Shown: positions 23,280 through 32,080, counted from the first letter of the stretch. The stretch is 64,000 nt of DNA from Alloboseaceae bacterium BT-24-1 (GCA_025846845.1 JAOYTL010000007.1:248001-312000); one strand, 5' to 3'. Notes: generated from the sequence alone by a model not told the origin. Made by a program: numbers and translations.

Positions 23280-25366
23280 TGGAGGGCAACCCATTGAGCA
23301 CGCTTGATTTTTTTGACGAGAGTTTTCTCTACAAGCGCCAGCCTGTGCGTATCGAGGGTTTGCCTGGAGCGCCCGCCAATTGGCGAATGACGAGAGCCCG
23401 TCTCGTCAAATTCGGCGTCCCATTCCTTCGAGGTCAGCACGAAGGCGTCGCTCCCTGGTCTATAGCGATCGCCATACTTCTTGGCCGCCGCTGACTTGAG
23501 GGCGCCCATCATGCGCTCCTGCGCCGGGGTGAGGACGTCGCCAAAGTCTTCGAGCGGCGCGACATCCATTTTAGCGATGGCAGAGCTCACGGGCGCCCCA
23601 TCTGCATCCAGCCCGAGGTCGACGCTTTCCAGCCGGAATCCGATCGGCTTTGCAAACTCCAGATCACGCTGCTTGGTGACGTGAAGCGTCTTGTCGATGA
23701 TCTCCAATTCTGTATCGAGCGCTGCTTTGAAGCCCGACCACCCGCGCGCTCCCTTGCTCTCGTTCTTGCCTGTGTGGTGAACGACAATGACGTGACTAGC
23801 GATGGCCTGGCGGATCTCGTCCAGGTTCTTGATCAAGGCGCCGCCGTCCACCGAGCTGTTCTCGTCACCGCCAGCGAGCACGCGTGAGAGCGTATCCACG
23901 ACGAGCAGGACGCATTTCTCTCCGGTGGCACTTTCGAGCTCTCGAACGGCAGCAATCAGCCTTTTGCAGTCCACCTTGTTGCTGCGCAGGTCGGCGGAAA
24001 CCTGCAGAATTCCAAGCGGCAGCTCAGCTGCGAAGCCATGGCACTTTTGAAGCGCCATCACGCGTTTGGCGAACCCGCCACCGCCTTCGGCCACAAGATA
24101 GATGACCAGCCCCCGATGGCATTTCCGGCCGGCCCATGCAGTTCCGCTCGCGATGGCATATGCGATTGAGAGCATCAGGAACGTCTTGCCTGATCCCGGC
24201 GGCGCATAGAGCATCGACATCGCGCCGCAATCCAAAAGCCCTGTTACGAGCGGTGAAGCCGATTGCAGCAGCGCCCTCGCAGAAACATCCGCAGCCATGC
24301 GAATTTGCCAAGGAGTGTTTGCGCCCGTGACGGGCATGTCATCATGCTCGGGTTTGACCCGCGCATCTTCCGGCGCCAGTTCGACCACATCGAACTCAAC
24401 GTCAGCGCTGTCAGCGCCGATTGGCTTCTGCCTATAGGCTGCCGCATTGTTGACGATCACGGCAAGCCGCTCATCCTCCCACGGCGGCTCGCAGCGATCG
24501 TTCCAGTGGTCGAGCATCAGCTCGAGCGCATCGTCTGGCGAAAGCCCGAAGTCCATCACCCTGGCGGCGACGCGATAAGCCGCAGTGTCGCCGCCATCGC
24601 CCTCGATCGAGAGTTCGGCGTGATTTTTTAGCCATTCGTCGACCCGCGCCCGCGCGATGTCGGGGTCGACGCCTTTGAGCGCCGCAACAGATCCGACCAT
24701 CTTTGAGGGTCGGGGGGCCTCTATGAGACGCACCAGCCATTCCGGGATCGGCGCGATTGGCACCCCGTCATACACCTCATACGCCTTACCGTTGATGATG
24801 GAGCCTGGTCCGACGACATAGCCGCCGTCGCCTCTGATATCGAGCCCTTCGCCTAGTTTCCCCGCAGAGATAGGAAACCAGCGCCCACTCCCATCCCTAA
24901 AGTAGAGATGCACGCCCCGCCCCGGCGTGCTCACGGCCAACGTTCGGGGCGCTTGCCCATATTGTTTCTCGAGCCTCTTCCAGGCTCCGACGCCGTCCTT
25001 GCCGTCTTTGGTGTCGATGTCGACGACTATCAGCCCGTCACCGGTCGCGATGCCGATATTGTAGTCTAACGGCTCATCCGTCATGGCCTCGGACCAGAAC
25101 CGGCGGACGCGCTCGGAATCCGATGACGCTTGGTGGCATCCACCTTCAACCGCTGGCGTCTTTCCGTTCGGGAGAAGCGGGACAACGCGAAAGCCTTGGT
25201 CGGCTAGGGCGACCGCCTGGCTGCGAAGACCTTCGGTATCCGTTGCTTTACTAGTAGGTTTAGCGTTAGAATGCATATGCTTAGACTCGATATGGCCCGG
25301 CGTACCGCGTGCTGGCGGCGTCGGGCTTCTTCGTTCCAGGGCGGCGGCGTCTCGCGATCTAATCAT
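23276..25366 (-). CDS. Bifunctional prim-pol / AAA helicase replication protein
   Basis: The protein has 696 residues from ATG 25366, which overlaps the stop of the excisionase-like gene as ATGA; ATG 25276 is an alternative. The N-terminal archaeo-eukaryotic primase-polymerase domain has LADQGFRVVPLLPNGKTP, IVVDIDTKDG (catalytic Asp pair) and STPGRGVHLYFR. The C-terminal part is a RepA-like AAA ATPase with Walker A YAPPGSGKT and Walker B LLVVDTLSR, then HVIVVHHTGK. Such proteins start replication of phages, satellites and plasmids, so the island may replicate after excision. Confidence 0.85.
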   Translation of the reverse strand: MIRSRDAAALERRSPTPPARGTPGHIESKHMHSNAKPTSKATDTEGLRSQAVALADQGFRVVPLLPNGKTPAVEGGCHQASSDSERVRRFWSEAMTDEPLDYNIGIATGDGLIVVDIDTKDGKDGVGAWKRLEKQYGQAPRTLAVSTPGRGVHLYFRDGSGRWFPISAGKLGEGLDIRGDGGYVVGPGSIINGKAYEVYDGVPIAPIPEWLVRLIEAPRPSKMVGSVAALKGVDPDIARARVDEWLKNHAELSIEGDGGDTAAYRVAARVMDFGLSPDDALELMLDHWNDRCEPPWEDERLAVIVNNAAAYRQKPIGADSADVEFDVVELAPEDARVKPEHDDMPVTGANTPWQIRMAADVSARALLQSASPLVTGLLDCGAMSMLYAPPGSGKTFLMLSIAYAIASGTAWAGRKCHRGLVIYLVAEGGGGFAKRVMALQKCHGFAAELPLGILQVSADLRSNKVDCKRLIAAVRELESATGEKCVLLVVDTLSRVLAGGDENSSVDGGALIKNLDEIRQAIASHVIVVHHTGKNESKGARGWSGFKAALDTELEIIDKTLHVTKQRDLEFAKPIGFRLESVDLGLDADGAPVSSAIAKMDVAPLEDFGDVLTPAQERMMGALKSAAAKKYGDRYRPGSDAFVLTSKEWDAEFDETGSRHSPIGGRSRQTLDTHRLALVEKTLVKKIKRAQWVALQ

Positions 25367-25683
25367 CGCCCTGCGCCGGCGCCGCTCAGCCACGCGCGCA
25401 CTTCTCCCAAGCGGTACCGCGGGCGCCCTTCGACCTTGAATTGTCTGGGGCCTCGCGGCTGTTCGCTGCGCGCCCACAGGCGTAAGGTGACGGTCGCAAA
25501 CCCACTCAGAGCGGAAACCTCGGCGATCGTGACGACTGTTTCGTCCGGTGCGTCCGCAATACCTTGCAGAGGAACGCGGCGACGCGAGCGGCAGGCAGCC
25601 GCTTCGCTTGCGGACTGCGAAGCAGACGCTTCTGCGAGCGTGGCGCGATTGAGAGACGGGGAACTTTTAGACTGCGTATGCAT
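25363..25683 (-). CDS. Excisionase-like winged-HTH protein
   Basis: The protein has 106 residues from ATG 25683, with AGGAG 7 nt upstream. After a Ser/Ala-rich N-terminus, residues about 50-100 hold a MerR/Xis-type HTH (TVVTIAEVSALSGFATVTLR, then RYRLGEVRAWL). It sits between the integrase and prim-pol genes, the usual place of an AlpA/Xis regulator in P4-like elements. Probable roles are excision and control of the replication operon. Confidence 0.7.
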   Translation of the reverse strand: MHTQSKSSPSLNRATLAEASASQSASEAAACRSRRRVPLQGIADAPDETVVTIAEVSALSGFATVTLRLWARSEQPRGPRQFKVEGRPRYRLGEVRAWLSGAGAGR

Positions 25684-25875
25684 AGCGATGCTCCTCATTT
25701 CAGGAGCGGTGGCTCGGGCTGATCAATCGCCCTATGTCGCTATTTCGCAGTCGTCTATTTGGTTCAGCTCGACCCGCCGCGGGGCGTTGTCGATAGACAC
25801 TGTCTCACATCGCTCCCTGAACTGCAAATCGCCGATCAAATTCGCTAATCGTAGGCCCTTTATTGTCGAATCCCT

Positions 25876-27213
25876 TCATGATGCTTTCGCGCGAGAGACT
25901 ATGAGTCCTCGCGCCTTCCGCGAGCTCAGACGCACTACGTTAGACCTCTCGGGCGCCGGGCCGGCCGCGAGCGTCTCAACGAAGTCCGTCCAGCGCTTCG
26001 CGGCATCGACGCGCGCCTGCCAACGATCGTGCTTGTCGTAGATCCTGTCCAACTCGGTGCCGCGCTGGTGTCCAAGCATCATCTCGGCCGTATCCTCATC
26101 GACCCCAAGCCGCGTAAGGCCGGTTCGCATCGTGCGGCGAAAATCGTGAAGCGTGAAATGCACTCCAGATGCCTTGCGCACCTTCGCTACGTGCTGCGTC
26201 CAGCCGCTCATTTCGCGACCGGTGAGAGGTGAGGCAAAATAGAGCCGCTCTTGGGTGAGCTCGCACGCCGCCAGGATGCTGCGAAGCATCGGGGTGACGG
26301 GGATGCGGTGCGATCGCCCCTGCTTGGTGTGGTACGGCGGCAGGTCCAGATGGCCGCCGGCGTCCATACTGACTTTCAGCCGTGCCATCTCCGCGCGCCG
26401 TGCGCCAGTCAGGATCATGGCGCGGATGTAGCGGCCTAAAACCGTATCCGGCGCCGCGGCGTGCCAAATGACCGTCAATTCGGCATCGGTAAGCGCCCTA
26501 CCCTTTTCCTCGGTGTCGATCCGCTCCGCCTTGGTCGAGCGCTCCCGTCGCAGACCTGCCAAGACGTTGAAGGGAGCCAGTCCTTTATTTGTGCACCATT
26601 CCAACCAGGTGCGCGCGTGGCAGCGAAAGTCCGCCGCGGCGCCGGGCTTCCCTTTCGCCTCGAGCCTTTCAATCAATCTTGTCACGTCGACGCGGCGCAG
26701 CGTCGCTACGTCCCGTGCCTTCAGGCTGGCAAGGTTTCGGCGCAGCGTGCTCATGGCCGGGGCCACGTTGACGTATCGCCGGCGCTTCAGCGACGCCTCG
26801 TAGTCATCCAGCGAAGCCGACACTTTGGCCTTGTCCTGGCGCCCGGTCTCACGGCGGGTTGCTGCGGGATCTTGCCCCTTGGCGACCTTGCCCGCTTCGA
26901 CCTGAGCAGCCTCGCGGGCCTTTTCAACAGACAAGGCAGGCCACGCGCCGAGCGGCAATTTGATCGGATTGACGCGCCTGCGCGTGCCGTCCGCGATTTC
27001 TGTATAGGCGCCCGGCGGCCGATAGACATAGATCCAAGCGCGCCGCGCCTTACCGATCCGCAAAGCTAGTCCCGGCATCTTCTCATCCCATAGGAGAGTC
27101 TCGCCCTTTTCAGGCGGCGGGAGAGCTCGCACAGCCGCCTCTGTAAGCCGCAGCTTGAGCGGTTCACGGCGGCGGCTGGCTGCCGGTGCAGGCGTTGGTT
27201 CGGGGAATAGCAT
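25876..27213 (-). CDS. P4-type tyrosine recombinase / integrase
   Basis: The protein has 445 residues; ATG 27213 is chosen because GGAGG lies 6 nt upstream. The N-terminal DUF4102-like arm-binding domain (LTEAAVRALPPPEKGETLLW and on) and core-binding domain precede a catalytic domain with Arg in LTGARRAEMARL, HDFRRT, and LGHQRG followed by the nucleophile Tyr in LDRIYDKHD. All five catalytic positions appear intact. It lies 130 nt from the tRNA-Thr remnant, reading into the element, as expected for a functional int-attR end. Confidence 0.93.
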   Translation of the reverse strand: MLFPEPTPAPAASRRREPLKLRLTEAAVRALPPPEKGETLLWDEKMPGLALRIGKARRAWIYVYRPPGAYTEIADGTRRRVNPIKLPLGAWPALSVEKAREAAQVEAGKVAKGQDPAATRRETGRQDKAKVSASLDDYEASLKRRRYVNVAPAMSTLRRNLASLKARDVATLRRVDVTRLIERLEAKGKPGAAADFRCHARTWLEWCTNKGLAPFNVLAGLRRERSTKAERIDTEEKGRALTDAELTVIWHAAAPDTVLGRYIRAMILTGARRAEMARLKVSMDAGGHLDLPPYHTKQGRSHRIPVTPMLRSILAACELTQERLYFASPLTGREMSGWTQHVAKVRKASGVHFTLHDFRRTMRTGLTRLGVDEDTAEMMLGHQRGTELDRIYDKHDRWQARVDAAKRWTDFVETLAAGPAPERSNVVRLSSRKARGLIVSRAKAS

Positions 27214-27342
27214 TTCGACCTCCGGTAACAGCATGGTAACACGCTGCACCACCGATCGCTATCGCCCGATAGCAACAGTTATCGCTGTAATATCAGCGTT
27301 TTCGATGATTCTGTATCAAGCCACATCATCGGCTATCATCGC

Positions 27343-27397
27343 GAGCACTCCATTGGTAATGGAGAGGTCGAGAGTTCAATCCTCTCTCGCAGCACCA
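27343..27397 (+). other. tRNA-Thr(GGT) 3' remnant, probable attR
   Basis: The sequence starts with the end of a D-stem (GAGC-A), then an anticodon stem-loop CTCCA-TTGGTAA-TGGAG with anticodon GGT, a T-arm GAGAG-TTCAATC-CTCTC and the acceptor strand TCGCAGC-A-CCA. The matching 5' acceptor strand GCTGCGA and the D-arm are absent upstream, so this is not a complete gene. It is the duplicated 3' tRNA segment left by integration. Confidence 0.85.
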
Positions 27398-27616
27398 GCC
27401 CATCCCCTTGAAATTGCTGAGGCCTCCAGCGCTACCAAGCGCTCGTCCGCTTTGACATTGCAAATGCCGTGAGGAATCGCCTGGAGCCCCAGCGCTCGCA
27501 TGGTGTCGGCATGAAAATGCTTGGCAGGGGAAGTCTTTTTGTCTTGGACCGGAGGTGCCGCGCGCGGTCTAGTCCTGCGATCAGGCGTGCCAGCCAGCAT
27601 CATCGGAGGGTTCATC

Positions 27617-27823
27617 ATGCCGCTCATTCGCATCGAGCCCGTCGAGGATCACGCGACCGGCCGCTTCGCGATCGAGATCTATTATCCGGCAGACGCCGAG
27701 CGCCCGCTGGTGACCACGGCGCCCCGCTACAAAAGCGCTGCGGCGGCCGAGCAGGACACGATCGCGATCCTCGCCTCGAACGCCAACAATCCCGCTCCGG
27801 AGGAGCCCGCCAATCGGAGGTAG
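27617..27823 (+). CDS. Small conserved hypothetical protein
   Basis: The protein has 68 residues from ATG 27617, with GGAGGG 6 nt upstream. The N-terminal part is strand-rich (PLIRIEPVEDHATGRFAIEI) and the rest helical. It is the first gene outside the island. Function unknown. Confidence 0.6.
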   Translation: MPLIRIEPVEDHATGRFAIEIYYPADAERPLVTTAPRYKSAAAAEQDTIAILASNANNPAPEEPANRR

Positions 27824-27841
27824 CAGGCTTGCCACGTCAGA

Positions 27842-29050
27842 TCAGCCTGGTGCGACCTGATGCTGGAGCGCGATCTCGCGGCCGGTGCGCGCCGATTCCA
27901 GGATCGCGAGGCAGATCTCGAGGGTCGCCATGCCCCATGCGCCGGAGTGCAAGGGCGCAATGCCGGACCGGATGGCGGCATGGAGTTCGTCGACGACCTC
28001 GGCGCGCGGCACGGTCGGCGCCGGCAGCGCCTCCAGCCAGCGACGGTCGTCGGCGTAGATCATCACGCCTTCGGCCAGCGGACGAAGATCGGCCTGCTCG
28101 CAGCAGACCGTGATCGGGCCGAAATGATTGTGCCCGAGGGCGGCCGACAGTGGCGCGACCGAGCTCTTGGCCACGCCGTAGGTGCGGGTGTTCTTGAGCG
28201 CGGCCTCTTCCTGCGGCGTCGAAACCTCAGCCAGTCCGCGCCGCGCCATGCCGTAACTCTCGGGATCGCGCCGCTGGCCCATCTCGCCGATCCAGCCGAG
28301 CTGCTCGTCGCTGTCATAGCGGCCATAGCCGCTATAGGTCAGCGTCGCGCTGGCTCCGTCCGCGAAAACCAGGAGTGCCTGATAGGCGCCTTCCGTCGGG
28401 CGTGCCGGGTCGAACCGGCCGGTCGTGGCCCGCACGGTCGAGACCAGCCCGCCACCGAGCAGCCGGGCGATGTCGACCTGATGGGCGCCCTGGCTGAAGA
28501 CGACGCCGCCGCCTTGCGCGGTGTCGAGCTCTTCCGGCCGACGCGGCCGGTAGAGGAAATCGGTGTGGTTCGAGGCCGTGAGCATCCGGGCACGGCCGAA
28601 GCGGCCCGAGCGGATCAGCTCCGCCGCCTTGAGATACGGTGCATCGTAGGAATGGCTGTGCCCGACGAGGAGATGCACTCCGGCGGCATTGGCCGCTTCG
28701 ATCATCGCCTGGCAGTCGGCGATGGTCAGCGCCATCGGCTTCTCAACGAGGACATGCTTGCCATGGGCGGCCGCGAGGCGGACATGGGCGACGTGGAACT
28801 GATGCGGCGAAGCGATGTAGAGCGCCTCGACCGCGTCGTCGGCGCACAGCCTCTCGACACTGTCATAGCTGCGGGCCGGCGCACCCGGCCGGGAAAAGTC
28901 GCTCTCGAATTGCTGCCGCGCTTCCTCACGCGGATCGGCGGCGGCGACGAGCCGCACGAGGGGGTGATGCGCCAGGGTCGGCAGCATCAGCATGAAGGCG
29001 CGTCCCAGTCCGACGACGCCCAGACGGAGCGGCTCAGTCATCGCAGGCAT
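27842..29050 (-). CDS. Gfo/Idh/MocA oxidoreductase, Pht4-like dihydrodiol dehydrogenase
   Basis: The protein has 402 residues. The Rossmann motif GVVGLGRAF is near 11-19 and the EKP motif (LVEKPMAL) near 101-108; the C-terminal domain carries SQGAHQVDIARLLGG. Phthalate 4,5-cis-dihydrodiol dehydrogenase (Pht4) belongs to this family and oxidises the ring dihydrodiol with NAD. The stop of the reductase gene lies 1-2 nt upstream, and a Rieske oxygenase and Pht5-like decarboxylase are in the same region, which supports that role. The exact substrate is not determined by sequence. Confidence 0.8.
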   Translation of the reverse strand: MPAMTEPLRLGVVGLGRAFMLMLPTLAHHPLVRLVAAADPREEARQQFESDFSRPGAPARSYDSVERLCADDAVEALYIASPHQFHVAHVRLAAAHGKHVLVEKPMALTIADCQAMIEAANAAGVHLLVGHSHSYDAPYLKAAELIRSGRFGRARMLTASNHTDFLYRPRRPEELDTAQGGGVVFSQGAHQVDIARLLGGGLVSTVRATTGRFDPARPTEGAYQALLVFADGASATLTYSGYGRYDSDEQLGWIGEMGQRRDPESYGMARRGLAEVSTPQEEAALKNTRTYGVAKSSVAPLSAALGHNHFGPITVCCEQADLRPLAEGVMIYADDRRWLEALPAPTVPRAEVVDELHAAIRSGIAPLHSGAWGMATLEICLAILESARTGREIALQHQVAPG

Positions 29051-29051
29051 C

Positions 29052-30011
29052 CTAAAGGTCGAGCACGAGTTCGGCGGATTTTGCCCGCGATACGCAGATC
29101 ATGATGTTGCGGGCGCGCTCATGCTCGGCCAGCGCCAGATCGCGATGATCGGGTTCACCCGAAACGAGCCGCGTCCTGCAGGTACCGCAGGTGCCGCTTT
29201 CGCAGGAGGAAGGCAGCACCTTGCCGGCCTCTCGCAGCAACTCAAGGATCGACTTGTCGGCCGGCACTTTGAGGCGCTCTCCGCTTTTCGCCAGCACGAC
29301 GGTGAACGGCGCATTGTCTTCCGACCGGGTTCTGGCCGCGCCGAAATCCTCGAAATGCACGGCAGCCGACGACCAGTGCCCGGTCATGTCGCGCACCGCT
29401 TCCATCAATCCGCGCGGCCCGCAGCAATAGAGATGGGCCCCTTTCGGCTCCTCCAGGATCGGCCAGAGATCATAGGCCTTGTCCGGGTCGCCGCCGTCAT
29501 GGTGGATCACCACCTTGCCGCGGAACTCCGGCGTCAGGAACTCGTCCCGAAAGGCCATCATCTCCGGGCTACGCGTGAAATAGTAGAGCCTGAACGGCTT
29601 CGCCCGCGTCGCCAGCAGATGCTTGATCATGGCGCGGATCGGCGTGATGCCGATGCCGCCGGCAATGAAGATGTAGCTGGACGGGCCTGGCTTCAGCGCG
29701 AAATCGTTGCGGGGCGCCGTGATCGCGATCTCGTCGCCGACATTGGTCCTGTCGATCAGGCTGATCGAGCCGCCACGCCCGCCGAGTTCCTTCTTGACGG
29801 CGATGACATAGCGGTCGGCCTCGCCCGGATCGTTGCAGAGCGAGTATTTTCGTATCTCGCCGGAGGGGACCCTGACGCCGAGATGGGCGCCGGGCGCGAA
29901 CGGCGCCAATGGGCCGCCGTCGGCCGAGCGCAGCTCGAACAGGCAGATGTCCTCTGCGGCCATCTGCTTGTCCGCGATCGTGACCCGGATGGTCGCTGCT
30001 TCGTCGCTCAT
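29052..30011 (-). CDS. Phthalate-dioxygenase-reductase-type oxidoreductase
   Basis: The protein has 319 residues. Domains in order are a flavin-binding barrel (RKYSLCNDP near 54), an NAD-binding domain (AGGIGITPI near 117) and a C-terminal plant-type 2Fe-2S ferredoxin (CESGTCGTC near 270, last Cys near 306). This FMN-NAD-FeS order is that of phthalate dioxygenase reductase, which passes electrons from NADH to a Rieske oxygenase. It is transcribed divergently from the oxygenase gene across a palindromic operator. Confidence 0.9.
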   Translation of the reverse strand: MSDEAATIRVTIADKQMAAEDICLFELRSADGGPLAPFAPGAHLGVRVPSGEIRKYSLCNDPGEADRYVIAVKKELGGRGGSISLIDRTNVGDEIAITAPRNDFALKPGPSSYIFIAGGIGITPIRAMIKHLLATRAKPFRLYYFTRSPEMMAFRDEFLTPEFRGKVVIHHDGGDPDKAYDLWPILEEPKGAHLYCCGPRGLMEAVRDMTGHWSSAAVHFEDFGAARTRSEDNAPFTVVLAKSGERLKVPADKSILELLREAGKVLPSSCESGTCGTCRTRLVSGEPDHRDLALAEHERARNIMICVSRAKSAELVLDL

Positions 30012-30064
30012 GTTCCCCTCCGCGAGCCGCTCTCGACAAGCGTTTCGAACCGGATTAATCTTAC

Positions 30065-30080
30065 ACTTAGATATCTAAGT
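30065..30080. promoter_or_regulatory. 16-bp perfect palindrome, probable MarR/LysR operator
   Basis: ACTTAGATATCTAAGT is a perfect 8+8 palindrome midway in the 114-nt divergent gap between reductase and Rieske oxygenase genes. Its length and AT-rich centre fit a MarR-family operator, and a MarR gene lies at 35440-35946. Confidence 0.6.
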
Positions 30081-30125
30081 AATTTGCCGTTGGCTAGCCC
30101 GAGCGGCATTTTGGGAGGGGTCCGC

Positions 30126-31460
30126 ATGCTCACCCGCGAAGAGAACGAACTGCTCTGCCGCGTCGAAGGCGACACTCCGATGGGCGGGCTGATGCGGCGG
30201 CACTGGGTGCCGGCGCTGCTCTCCGAGCAACTCGTCGAGAGCGACGGGGCGCCAGTTCGTGTCCGGCTCTTCGGCGAGGATCTCGTCGCTTTCCGCGACA
30301 CCGACGGGCGCATCGGCGTGCTCGGCGAGTTCTGCCCGCATCGCAAGGCCTCGCTGTTTTTCGGGCGCAACGAGGAGTGCGGTTTGCGCTGCCTCTACCA
30401 TGGCTGGAAGTTCGACGTAGACGGCAAGGTGCTGGAGATGGTCTCCGAGCCGGCCGAAAGCGGCTTCGCCGAGAAGGTCGAGCACAAGGCTTATCCGACA
30501 CAGGAAGCCGGCGGTTTCATCTGGGTCTACATGGGGCCGAAGGAATTGATGCCGGAATTCGAGCCGCCGGCCTGGGCCCCGACGCCGGAAGCCAAGGTCT
30601 CGATCGTCAAGATCGACCTGCCGGTGAACTGGGCGCAGATCATGGAAGGGCAGATCGATTCCGCCCATTCCTCCAGCCTGCACTCATCGGACATGAAGCC
30701 CGCCCGCGTGACCACGGCGGGCACGACGGCGACGCACTGGACGCGGCCATCGACCGACAAGAACCCGCGCATCCAGGTTCAGCTGACCAATTACGGCTTC
30801 CGCTACGCCGCGATCCGGCGGCCGATCGTCAACGCGCAGACGCATGACTACATCCGGCTGACGGTCTTCGTCGCGCCCTTCGCGGCGCTGATCCCGCCCA
30901 ACGCCTCCTACAATGTCGCCACGGTGATCGTGCCCAAGGACGATGTATCCAGCTATTTCCACTTCATCGCCTGGGGCAATGACGACTGCATCGACCAGGA
31001 AAGCTGGCGCAAGTTCTGCGTCGCGCAGGTCGGCATCGATCTCGACAAGACCTACAAGCCGATGCTGCGCAACAAGGCGAACAACTACCTGCAGGACCGC
31101 AAAGCGATGAAGCTGGGTGACTTCACCGGCGTGCCGGGGATCCCCAACCAGGACATCATGATGTGGGAATCGATGGGGCCGATCGCCGATCGCACCAGCG
31201 AGCGCCTCGGCGCCAGCGACATCGCCATCGTCCAGTTCCGCCGCGTGATGATCGATGCCGCGCGCAAGCATGCCGCCGGCAGCGAGGCGATCGGCCTGAT
31301 CGAGCCGCATATCCCGCAGGCCAAGCTGCGCTCCTATCAGGGCATCGTCCCCAAGAGCGAGGACTGGCGCAAGCTCGGCGCGGCGAGCGAGGAGGTCGCG
31401 GTGCTCGACGGGATGGAGCAGGACGGAACCGAAGCCGAGATGGCGGCTGCGCGGGGCTGA
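30126..31460 (+). CDS. Rieske oxygenase large subunit, phthalate 4,5-dioxygenase family
   Basis: The protein has 444 residues from ATG 30126, with GGAGGGG 5 nt upstream; the open frame continues far upstream but that part is antisense to other genes. The Rieske cluster ligands are C70-x-H72 and C89-x2-H92 (FCPHRKASLF, CLYHGWKF). The mononuclear iron site is in NWAQIMEGQIDSAHSSSLHS with D178, H181 and H186. This alpha-only family hydroxylates aromatic acids. With the reductase, dehydrogenase and Pht5-like decarboxylase genes it points to a phthalate-like substrate, though the family is broad. Confidence 0.9.
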   Translation: MLTREENELLCRVEGDTPMGGLMRRHWVPALLSEQLVESDGAPVRVRLFGEDLVAFRDTDGRIGVLGEFCPHRKASLFFGRNEECGLRCLYHGWKFDVDGKVLEMVSEPAESGFAEKVEHKAYPTQEAGGFIWVYMGPKELMPEFEPPAWAPTPEAKVSIVKIDLPVNWAQIMEGQIDSAHSSSLHSSDMKPARVTTAGTTATHWTRPSTDKNPRIQVQLTNYGFRYAAIRRPIVNAQTHDYIRLTVFVAPFAALIPPNASYNVATVIVPKDDVSSYFHFIAWGNDDCIDQESWRKFCVAQVGIDLDKTYKPMLRNKANNYLQDRKAMKLGDFTGVPGIPNQDIMMWESMGPIADRTSERLGASDIAIVQFRRVMIDAARKHAAGSEAIGLIEPHIPQAKLRSYQGIVPKSEDWRKLGAASEEVAVLDGMEQDGTEAEMAAARG

Positions 31461-31560
31461 AGCATTCCGCGCCAGCATATTCCCGTATCGGTGACCAATT
31501 GCGAAAGTCTTGGATCGCGCTGCAGCCATGAGGGAGTGTGACAATACGAGCTCCGGCGAA

Positions 31561-31597
31561 CCCCTCCCCCTTGTGGGGAGGGGCAGGGGTGGGGGGC
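31561..31597. repeat. GC-rich palindromic repeat, left copy flanking the DUF559 gene
   Basis: CCCCTCCCCC-TTG-TGGGGAGGGG followed by CAGGGGTGGGGGGCGG. It is an inverted copy of 32025-32063, and the same family occurs at 49804-49934. Confidence 0.8.
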
Positions 31598-31615
31598 GGA
31601 AAGCAGGACACTTCG

Positions 31616-32080
31616 ATGAGACAGCGGGCGATGCCGTTTACGCGAGACAAGAAGGCAGTCGCATCGCCATCTGCGCGACGTCATGCTCCGTCGCTTCGCC
31701 GGATGCAGACCGAGCCGGAGAAAAAGCTCTGGATGCTGCTGCGCAAGCGGCTTCCGCAGGAGGATACCCATTTCCGCAAGCAGGTAGCGCTTGGATCCTA
31801 CGTCGTCGATTTTCTCTGCCTGCGAGCCCGACTAATCGTCGAGGTCGACGGCGATCAGCACGGGGCCGAGACAGCGCTACGCTACGATGAAGCCCGGACA
31901 AATTGGTTGGAGGCCGGAGGTTTTCGGGTTCTGCGCTTCACTAACCGGCAGGTCATGACAGAGGCGGACATGGTGATCGACACGATCCATGCCGCCTTGA
32001 CCGGAACGCTGGAGCTCTGTCCGACGCCCCCCACCCCTATCCCCTCCCCACGAGGGGGAGGGGAAGAGCCTTACATCTGA
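31616..32080 (+). CDS. DUF559 family endonuclease-like protein
   Basis: The protein has 154 residues from ATG 31616; an upstream frame start at 31538 would read through the left repeat. The DUF559 core is clear: RRMQTEPEKKLWMLLRKRLP, FRKQVALGSYVVDFLCL, IVEVDGDQH and YDEARTNWLEAGGFRVLRF, a Vsr-like PD-(D/E)xK fold. The C-terminus (PTPPTPIPSPRGGGEE) is encoded by the right repeat. The gene interrupts an otherwise catabolic cluster and is bracketed by inverted repeats, suggesting that it travels with them. Confidence 0.8.
   Translation: MRQRAMPFTRDKKAVASPSARRHAPSLRRMQTEPEKKLWMLLRKRLPQEDTHFRKQVALGSYVVDFLCLRARLIVEVDGDQHGAETALRYDEARTNWLEAGGFRVLRFTNRQVMTEADMVIDTIHAALTGTLELCPTPPTPIPSPRGGGEEPYI
32025..32063. 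repeat. GC-rich palindromic repeat, right copy
   Basis: ACGCCCCCCACCCCTAT followed by CCCCTCCCCACGAGGGGGAG. It is the inverted counterpart of 31561-31597 and forms the last codons of the DUF559 gene. Confidence 0.8.

Larger units (their letters stand above)
1..27397. mobile_element. Integrative element or phage-satellite-like island (left end outside window)
   Basis: The right boundary is a 55-bp tRNA-Thr(GGT) 3' segment at 27343-27397 that lacks the 5' half of the tRNA. A P4-type integrase gene reads away from it at 25876-27213, followed inward by an excisionase-like gene and a prim-pol/helicase gene. Nearly all genes from 1 to 27.2 kb are accessory or hypothetical, whereas those to the right are metabolic or housekeeping. 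By the usual geometry the intact tRNA-Thr and the left end should lie left of position 1. Whether the whole 27 kb is one element or several nested ones cannot be decided here. No structural phage genes or conjugation genes are visible. Confidence 0.7.

Noticed and set aside
27321..27397. Complete tRNA-Thr gene
   Set aside because: The 5' acceptor strand and D-arm are missing, so only a 3' remnant is present.
28992..30125. Upstream extension of the Rieske oxygenase frame
   Set aside because: The extension is antisense to the reductase gene; a strong ribosome site and the family start lie at 30126.
31616..32080. Restriction enzyme paired with a methylase
   Set aside because: The DUF559 gene has no methyltransferase neighbour and is better explained as a repeat-associated gene.
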